Shown here in pieces: positions 60,951-64,000 of a stretch of DNA of 64,000 bases. The position numbers and the translations under genes were made by a program. Below the pieces are notes generated by a model that searched no databases, was not told where the DNA came from, and saw nothing but the letters and a program-made list of their open reading frames with translations. Positions within the stretch are counted from its first letter, which is position 1. Every line of letters begins with the position of its first letter. Source of the DNA: CAKXIK01 sp050947015 (GTDB taxonomy: Bacteria; Bacillota; Clostridia; Oscillospirales; Acutalibacteraceae); the NCBI GenBank assembly GCA_050947015.1, contig JBMNVT010000001.1:124001-188000 (forward strand), read 5' to 3'.

Positions 60951-60987
60951 AAGATGCCGCGATTTCTGATGGAAATCGCGGCATCTT
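60951..60987. terminator. Hairpin between AraC and DegT genes
   Basis: AAGATGCCGCGATTTC and its perfect complement around TGATG. It lacks a strong T run, so it may be a pause or processing site more than a terminator. Confidence 0.45.
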
Positions 60988-61025
60988 CAAAGAGAGGATA
61001 AAGAAAAGTCAGTTTAGGAGATAGC

Positions 61026-62363
61026 TCAGGCCTTTTTGGTGTGCTTAAAGAAATGCCATCCGCCAATGTTTTCCGGATTTCCCGGGTCGTCTGCCAAAAG
61101 CTCCTTGTAGTTCAGCGCGACCTTTTTGAAAGCGTTAGCATACTGCTCAATAATTTCAGGACGGTAATGCTTGAACCACGGAATTGCAAAGGTGTGTGCG
61201 CCAAGCGCCTCGCTGTTCGGAAGGTCGCTGTCCAGCTCGCGGACATCGCGATCGGCAAATGCAATGCGGGTCGGCTTGCCGTCGCCGTAAATATCGGCGG
61301 TTTTAAAGACTGCGTGCGTGTTCAAAGCGTTATTTGCACCGGCGTAAATACCATCTACGCCTTCTGCTTCAAGCGCTTCTACAAAGCGAGTAATGCTCAG
61401 CCCGCCAAGCTCCTCGGGGACGTAGTGTGCGTGCGCGCAATACCAGCCGGCCATCGTCGTGCCTTCCGATTCGTTGGTGCGGTGAGCACGGATTCCCGGA
61501 ACACCCTCCAGCAGATCCCAGAAGTAGTTCATAGCCTTGCGGATTTCGACGCACCGATCGTCGTAATGCTTCAGCTGAACCAGACCGACGGCTGAACTCA
61601 TCTGATGCATCCGGTATTTAAAGCCGCCCATCGGCAGCCCGCAATACGGCTTCAGGTCTTCGGACTCAATTTCGCCTGCGTTAAAACGCTCGTAATGGCC
61701 CAGCACCAACGCGTGTTCGTAAATCTCGCGATTGTTGGTAACCAGCATACCGGCTTCGCCGATGGCAAAGGATTTTCCCGTCATCAAGCTCATGGCGGCC
61801 ACATCGCCGAACGTACCCAACTTTTTGCCCTTATACATACCGCCCTGTGCGTGGGAAACATCCTCAATAACCTTCAGGTTGTGTTTTTTCGCAATGGCCA
61901 TAATGGCGTCCATGTCGGCCGGATGGCTCAGGTAATGTACAACCATGATCGCCTTGGTTTTCGGCCCGATCCGGTGCTCAATGTCTTTCGGGTCGATGCA
62001 GAGAGAATCGGGATCGATATCGGCGAACACCACAGTGCCGCCAAGAGAGAAAACCTGCATGCAGCTTGCCCAATAGGTCACGCTCGGGCAGATCATCTCG
62101 TCGCCGCGGCGGATTCCCACGGCATACATGGCTGCCTGTAATGCCGCCGTGCCGGAAGAGAACCCCAGTGCGTATTCAGTTCCCTGCCACTTTGAAAATT
62201 CTTTTTCAAATTGCATGGTGATATCAGTGCCGGACATTGCGCGGCGGTGCAGAACATTCAGCACAGCCTCTTCGTCCTCTTTGGTGATAATCGGCCAGGT
62301 AAACATATCGCCGGGATCGGATGTGACCGCTTTCTTTCCGCCCAGAATTGCTAATTCAGACAT
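61026..62363 (-). CDS. DegT/DnrJ/EryC1/StrS-family aminotransferase
   Basis: 445 residues of the type I PLP fold: SGTDITMQFEKEFSKWQGTE, FSSGTAALQAAMYAVGI, ICPSVTYWASCMQVF, VIEDVSHAQGGMYKGKK, and the PLP-Lys region MTGKSFAIGEAGMLVTNN (GEAG where many have GEGG). These enzymes transfer an amino group to sugars or act as dehydratases. GGAGCGG precedes the ATG ending at 62363. A lone gene here, so it is not placed in a sugar-nucleotide cluster. Confidence 0.88.
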   Translation of the reverse strand: MSELAILGGKKAVTSDPGDMFTWPIITKEDEEAVLNVLHRRAMSGTDITMQFEKEFSKWQGTEYALGFSSGTAALQAAMYAVGIRRGDEMICPSVTYWASCMQVFSLGGTVVFADIDPDSLCIDPKDIEHRIGPKTKAIMVVHYLSHPADMDAIMAIAKKHNLKVIEDVSHAQGGMYKGKKLGTFGDVAAMSLMTGKSFAIGEAGMLVTNNREIYEHALVLGHYERFNAGEIESEDLKPYCGLPMGGFKYRMHQMSSAVGLVQLKHYDDRCVEIRKAMNYFWDLLEGVPGIRAHRTNESEGTTMAGWYCAHAHYVPEELGGLSITRFVEALEAEGVDGIYAGANNALNTHAVFKTADIYGDGKPTRIAFADRDVRELDSDLPNSEALGAHTFAIPWFKHYRPEIIEQYANAFKKVALNYKELLADDPGNPENIGGWHFFKHTKKA

Positions 62364-62516
62364 TGCAACCGCTCCTTTTCTGAAAATCAAGTCGTTTATT
62401 GCGGTACCGGTTGTGTGGTAACCGTCTGATTCTATTATGAAGCCAAATCTCTTTTTTGACTTTGCATATTTAACGAGGAAGTTGACGGATTTCACTCACG
62501 CCGTTTTTCACGACCA

Positions 62517-63722
62517 TTATTCTGCCGAAGACGCCTGACTGCTCTGCAGCTCCACCCGCCGCAGTTCGGAAAGCCCAAGGACATAACATATACCGCTGCC
62601 GGCGTAAAGAGCGCGCTGAGCATCGCTGCCGGCCTCTGCAGAGGAAAGCATCGTTCCGTTTTCGTCCAGCAGCATCAGCTTTCCACCGCTGAGCACCAGA
62701 ATTCCGTCCGCGCTGAGGTCAAGGGAAAGCACCGGGTCGGAAAATTTTGCAACGGAATGCACGGAACCGTCGGCAGCAAGAAATACCACCGAGGCGTTGC
62801 GCCCGCCTGAGGAGGAAAGCGCTACGACACCGCCAAGCTCTGCGCGGAAGGCAGAGCAGAAAAGCGCGGCGCTGTGGTAGTCGTATTCGGTTTGCTGCCC
62901 GTTTTCGGGGTTGAGCACGGCGGCGGAGCGGTCCCCGATGAAGAACAGGCTGCCGTTTTGCAGAATACCGATTGATCTCGGCAGGGAGTTCTGCAGCGTA
63001 AAAACGGCAGTGGGAGAATCACTTGTGATGGAAAACAGAGAAACCTGCGAAATCAGATCGCCGTTCTGCGTGGTGAATCCGGCTGCTGCCAGCTGCTGCC
63101 CGGTTTCAGAAAGGCTGCACGCCGAAAGCAGATAATTCTGAGAAGCCCACCGAAACAGCTGGCTGCCGCGGGAATCAAAAACCGTTGCCATCGAGGCGTA
63201 GCCCTGCGCGCCGCTTAAAATGGCAAAGCTGCCGTTGGAGGCGATGGCTCCGCCGTAAATGCTGAAGTCGTAGGAAGCAGGAGAACCAAATGAACCGCTG
63301 TCACCGGTCATATATTTTTTCCCGCCCAAATTGAACAGCAGAAAGCGGCTGCCGGAGTTTTGCAGCATGGGAGAGGAAAAGCCGTGCTGTACTGCCGCCA
63401 GCTGCGCGCCGCCGCCGCGGTACATGGCAAAGGACGTGTCGCTTACCACGGCGGGCCGACCGTCGGAAAGCACAAAATTATTATAATCCACCGTTGTTCC
63501 CGGAAACGGGACAGGATATCCGTCGCCTTCGGAATAGCCAAGCAGGTTCTGCTGAAACCAGGTCTTTATGTTCGCGGGCGCAAGGGCCTCATGGTTGGCG
63601 GCCACAAAGGTTCCCAGCGCAAGCAGCACCAAAATGAGCAGAAGGTATTTGACCGGACGCGGCAGCAGGCGTTTTTTCTTTTGCTTTACGGCGTTTTTTT
63701 TTGCGGAAGAATCATTTGCCAT
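62517..63722 (-). CDS. Membrane-anchored beta-propeller-like protein (DUF5711-like)
   Basis: 401 residues. Short cytoplasmic head (KQKKKRLLPRPVK), one membrane segment (about 25-45), then a repetitive extracytoplasmic domain of strand-rich units (FNLGGKKYMTGD, GSFGSPASYDFSIYG, IYGGAIASNGSFAILSG, GILVLSGGKLMLLD), as in beta-propellers. The family label is from memory. It overlaps the truA stop by 11 bases, so the two genes are coupled. Role unknown. Confidence 0.75.
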   Translation of the reverse strand: MANDSSAKKNAVKQKKKRLLPRPVKYLLLILVLLALGTFVAANHEALAPANIKTWFQQNLLGYSEGDGYPVPFPGTTVDYNNFVLSDGRPAVVSDTSFAMYRGGGAQLAAVQHGFSSPMLQNSGSRFLLFNLGGKKYMTGDSGSFGSPASYDFSIYGGAIASNGSFAILSGAQGYASMATVFDSRGSQLFRWASQNYLLSACSLSETGQQLAAAGFTTQNGDLISQVSLFSITSDSPTAVFTLQNSLPRSIGILQNGSLFFIGDRSAAVLNPENGQQTEYDYHSAALFCSAFRAELGGVVALSSSGGRNASVVFLAADGSVHSVAKFSDPVLSLDLSADGILVLSGGKLMLLDENGTMLSSAEAGSDAQRALYAGSGICYVLGLSELRRVELQSSQASSAE

Positions 63723-64000
63723 CGTTGCGGTCATTCCTTTCTGCAGTATTGTTTTCGTAAAATACACGGTTCAAAAAAAGCCCGCAGGCTGGCGCGGTTG
63801 GCCCGGCGGCAGCACGGCTTTTGGCGCCGATAACCGCGGGAATGGCGTTGGGAGCAAGCTTTCCCTGCGCAACACGCAGCAGAGTGCCGACCATAATGCG
63901 CACCATGTTGTAAAGATATCCGTCTGCGGCGGTGGTCATGGTGACGAGCGGGCCGGTCCGCTCAACGGAAAAGCGAAAGACCGTGCGGGTGTTGTCCTGT
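63712..64000 (-). CDS. truA: tRNA pseudouridine synthase A, C-terminal part (partial)
   Basis: About 95 C-terminal residues enter from the right edge. Visible: TVFRFSVERTGPLVT and DGYLYNMVRIMVGTLLRVAQ (the conserved TruA C-terminal stretch), then the segment ending PACGLFLNRVFYE. TruA modifies U38-40 in tRNA anticodon arms. The stop overlaps the start of the membrane-protein gene. Confidence 0.93.
   Translation of the reverse strand, partial: QDNTRTVFRFSVERTGPLVTMTTAADGYLYNMVRIMVGTLLRVAQGKLAPNAIPAVIGAKSRAAAGPTAPACGLFLNRVFYENNTAERNDRNDGK

Overview
The window looks like chromosomal DNA of a mid-GC Gram-positive anaerobe of class Clostridia, probably Oscillospiraceae/Ruminococcaceae. This is an inference from strong GGAGG-type ribosome sites, the Firmicutes-type GalT, ammonia-dependent AsnA, PPDK with a PPi-type phosphofructokinase, a PyrR attenuator, a VWA/Cna-B adhesin with a sortase signal, and the Firmicutes gene order prs-pth-(GDPD)-mfd-prsA-like. 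No 16S gene is present, so genus cannot be set.

Layout: 1-2300 carries the end of an unknown gene, secG, a decayed lipoprotein gene and two divergent small ribbon-helix-helix proteins sharing an operator-rich promoter region. 2330-7246 is a 1638-residue surface adhesin. 7392-8141 is a sugar isomerase gene interrupted by one amber codon. 8318-11529 holds asnA and the PyrR-attenuated pyrR-uracil permease operon. 11739-19615 (minus) holds an SGNH esterase, the ACT protein-hom-thrB-lysC threonine/lysine branch operon and a class A PBP. 19950-25437 holds small envelope proteins, a Gfo/Idh-sugar isomerase pair and a three-gene secreted/lipoprotein operon. 25775-31708 holds galK, a MATE pump and ppdK. 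32210-40845 is a housekeeping block: prs, pth, a GDPD, mfd, a PrsA-like lipoprotein, a PAP2 enzyme and a Nudix enzyme.

40849-41520 is a compact two-gene module (XRE repressor and 82-residue protein) with a 25-bp perfect inverted-repeat operator and near-identical terminators on both sides. galT and dusB follow, then five tRNAs (Val, Asp, Phe, Gly, Cys). Right after the tRNAs lies an AT-rich, decayed island (about 44880-46620) with broken HAD and kinase genes and one intact PPOX-like gene, followed by a QueG-like protein, a Cys-rich protein and a broken AraC regulator (to about 48230).

48381-51821 is a ROK regulator-polyol dehydrogenase-fructokinase cluster. 52278-54350 is an EF-G-like GTPase behind an unexplained structured leader. 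The end holds a patatin-like lipase, a ketopantoate reductase-like enzyme, a 38-residue membrane peptide behind helically phased repeats, an XRE-ADP-ribosylglycohydrolase fusion, a PPi-type PFK, an AraC regulator, a DegT aminotransferase-fold protein, a DUF5711-like membrane protein and the end of truA.

Functional links: galK and galT give most of the Leloir pathway; the dehydrogenase and PfkB kinase would turn a polyol into fructose 6-phosphate; the PPi-type PFK and PPDK point to pyrophosphate-linked glycolysis; PyrR, the permease and Prs tie pyrimidine supply to PRPP. The strongest candidates for something undescribed are the XRE module at 40.9-41.5 kb, the RHH pair at 1.4-1.9 kb, the membrane peptide at 56.6 kb and the structured leader at 52.1 kb.
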